A stretch of DNA of 7,735 nucleotides from Micrococcaceae bacterium (GTDB taxonomy: Bacteria > Actinomycetota > Actinomycetes > Actinomycetales > Micrococcaceae), in assembly GCA_003486025.1 (NCBI GenBank), contig DNHA01000078.1, positions 8,430 to 16,164 on the forward strand, written 5' to 3'. The notes under the pieces were generated by a model. It ran no database searches. It had not been told where the DNA came from and saw only the letters and a program-made list of their open reading frames with translations. Below, one piece after another: positions 7,017 to 7,735 of this stretch; position 1 is the stretch's first letter; each line of letters opens with the position of its first letter. The position numbers and the translations under genes were made by a program.

Positions 7017-7735
7017 ATGACTACTCCGCCAACGGCCAACCACCCGCATTCTGTCACCTTGCGTTTCCTCGCAGCCCCCACAGATGCCGGAATCACCGGG
7101 ACCGTGGCCGCCGGAACCGTGCTGGAATGGGTAGACAAGGCCGCCTACGCCGCCGCGGTGGGGTGGTCCGCAAATTACTGTGTGACTGCCTATGTAGGCA
7201 ACATCCACTTCGCTGACCCGATTCACTCCGGAGATCTGGTGGAGGTGACCGCCTCGGTGGTGTACACCGGGCGCAGCTCCATGCATATTCGCACCGAGGT
7301 CTCCTTCTCAGATCCGCGCGAACTGAAACCCGTCACCTCCTCCACCTGCTTGGTGATCTTCGTAGCGGTAGACGAAGAGGGAAAACCCACCCCGGTGCCT
7401 TCCTTTACCCCGGGCACCGCACGCGAACTTGAATTACGCGAGCATGCCTTGGCGCGCATTGAAATCCGTGAGCGAATCGTCGCCTCGATGAACAACCAGT
7501 CCTACACCGATGCTGGAACTGCCGAACGAGTAGTACTGCGCTTTATGGCTGCGCCCACGGATGTGAACTGGGGCGGCAAGGTGCACGGCGGCATCGTGAT
7601 GAAATGGATCGATGAGGCAGCAGACTTATGCGCCAGCCGCTATAGCGGACTGGACACCGTTGCGGTCTTCTCCGGCGGGGTGCGCTTCTACCGTCCACTG
7701 CATATTGGTGATCTGGTCGAGGTGGAGGCCCGGCT
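7017..7735 (+). CDS. Tandem-hotdog acyl-CoA thioesterase (3' end outside window)
   Basis: The reading frame is open from ATG 7017 to the right edge (239 residues seen). The protein contains two hotdog domains of the acyl-CoA thioesterase (ACOT/YciA) family, which hydrolyse acyl-CoA to free acid and CoA in the cytosol. Domain 1 spans about residues 12-128 and includes LRFLAAPTDAG, VLEWVDKAAYAAA (Asp40), HFADPIHSGDLVEV and the EGKPTPVP tail usual for the family. Domain 2 starts near residue 172 with LRFMAAPTDVNWGGKVHGG, VMKWIDEAAD (Asp199) and RFYRPLHIGDLVEVEA, and is cut by the window end. The shared AAPTD and SGDLVEV/IGDLVEV blocks show internal duplication. Domain 2 keeps the canonical Asn and HGG (Asn184, His190); domain 1 has Gly25 and Ala31 there. 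A purine-rich AGAGAGGGG (6997-7005) lies 11 bases before the ATG, slightly far for a Shine-Dalgarno. The gene diverges from the ABC operon. Confidence 0.9.
   Translation, partial: MTTPPTANHPHSVTLRFLAAPTDAGITGTVAAGTVLEWVDKAAYAAAVGWSANYCVTAYVGNIHFADPIHSGDLVEVTASVVYTGRSSMHIRTEVSFSDPRELKPVTSSTCLVIFVAVDEEGKPTPVPSFTPGTARELELREHALARIEIRERIVASMNNQSYTDAGTAERVVLRFMAAPTDVNWGGKVHGGIVMKWIDEAADLCASRYSGLDTVAVFSGGVRFYRPLHIGDLVEVEAR

Noticed and set aside
6858..7286. Minus-strand open frame spanning the divergent spacer into the thioesterase
   Set aside because: It overlaps the start of the CydD-like gene in another frame and is antisense to the conserved hotdog domain 1. No motif supports it.
7067..7580. 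Repeated AAPTD-coding blocks (near 7068-7087 and 7546-7565) as a DNA repeat
   Set aside because: The similarity is at protein level between two hotdog domains and codon choice has diverged. It is an old intragenic duplication and not a recent DNA repeat.
1..7735. CRISPR arrays, insertion sequences, tRNA or rRNA genes, defence islands
   Set aside because: I saw no regularly spaced repeats, transposase-like proteins, terminal inverted repeats or RNA-gene signatures. Coding density is near complete, with conserved metabolic and transport genes.

Overview
The window looks like an ordinary chromosomal segment of a GC-rich actinobacterium. GC content is roughly 60% by eye, GTG is used as a start, and third codon positions are mostly G or C. 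A member of the Micrococcaceae (Arthrobacter or Glutamicibacter type) is my best guess, but that rests on general impression and not on a marker gene. I see no mobile element, CRISPR array, tRNA or rRNA.

Layout from left to right. (1) The 3' two thirds of a LysR-family regulator (1-572, +) runs in from the left edge. (2) After a 41-base gap comes a complete 3-hydroxyisobutyryl-CoA hydrolase-type enzyme of the crotonase superfamily (614-1642, +), with a clear ribosome binding site. (3) It meets, tail to tail and with only 10 bases between stop codons, a leftward operon of three genes. Read in the direction of transcription, these are a CydD-like ABC exporter half (5212-6945), a second, CydC-like ABC half (3449-5215) that overlaps the first by ATGA, and a membrane-anchored FMN/Fe-S glutamate synthase-like protein (1653 to about 3416). 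(4) A 71-base divergent spacer separates this operon from a rightward tandem-hotdog acyl-CoA thioesterase (7017 onwards), which is cut by the right edge.

Functional reading. The two ABC proteins each carry a full transmembrane domain and an intact nucleotide-binding domain, so they should form a heterodimeric exporter. The best family match is the CydDC thiol-exporter branch, but no cytochrome bd genes lie beside them. The downstream redox flavoprotein is tightly linked to them and may be co-translated, so a shared membrane redox or thiol-related role is possible but unproven. The flanking enzymes both cleave acyl-CoA thioesters: the hydrolase acts in valine degradation, and the hotdog protein acts on fatty or other acyl-CoAs.

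Nothing here is a clear new defence or mobile system. The points most worth a second look are the reversed asymmetry of the catalytic residues in the tandem-hotdog thioesterase, the unusual linkage of an orphan CydDC-like pair to a membrane-anchored glutamate synthase-like protein, and a probable leaderless start for the operon.
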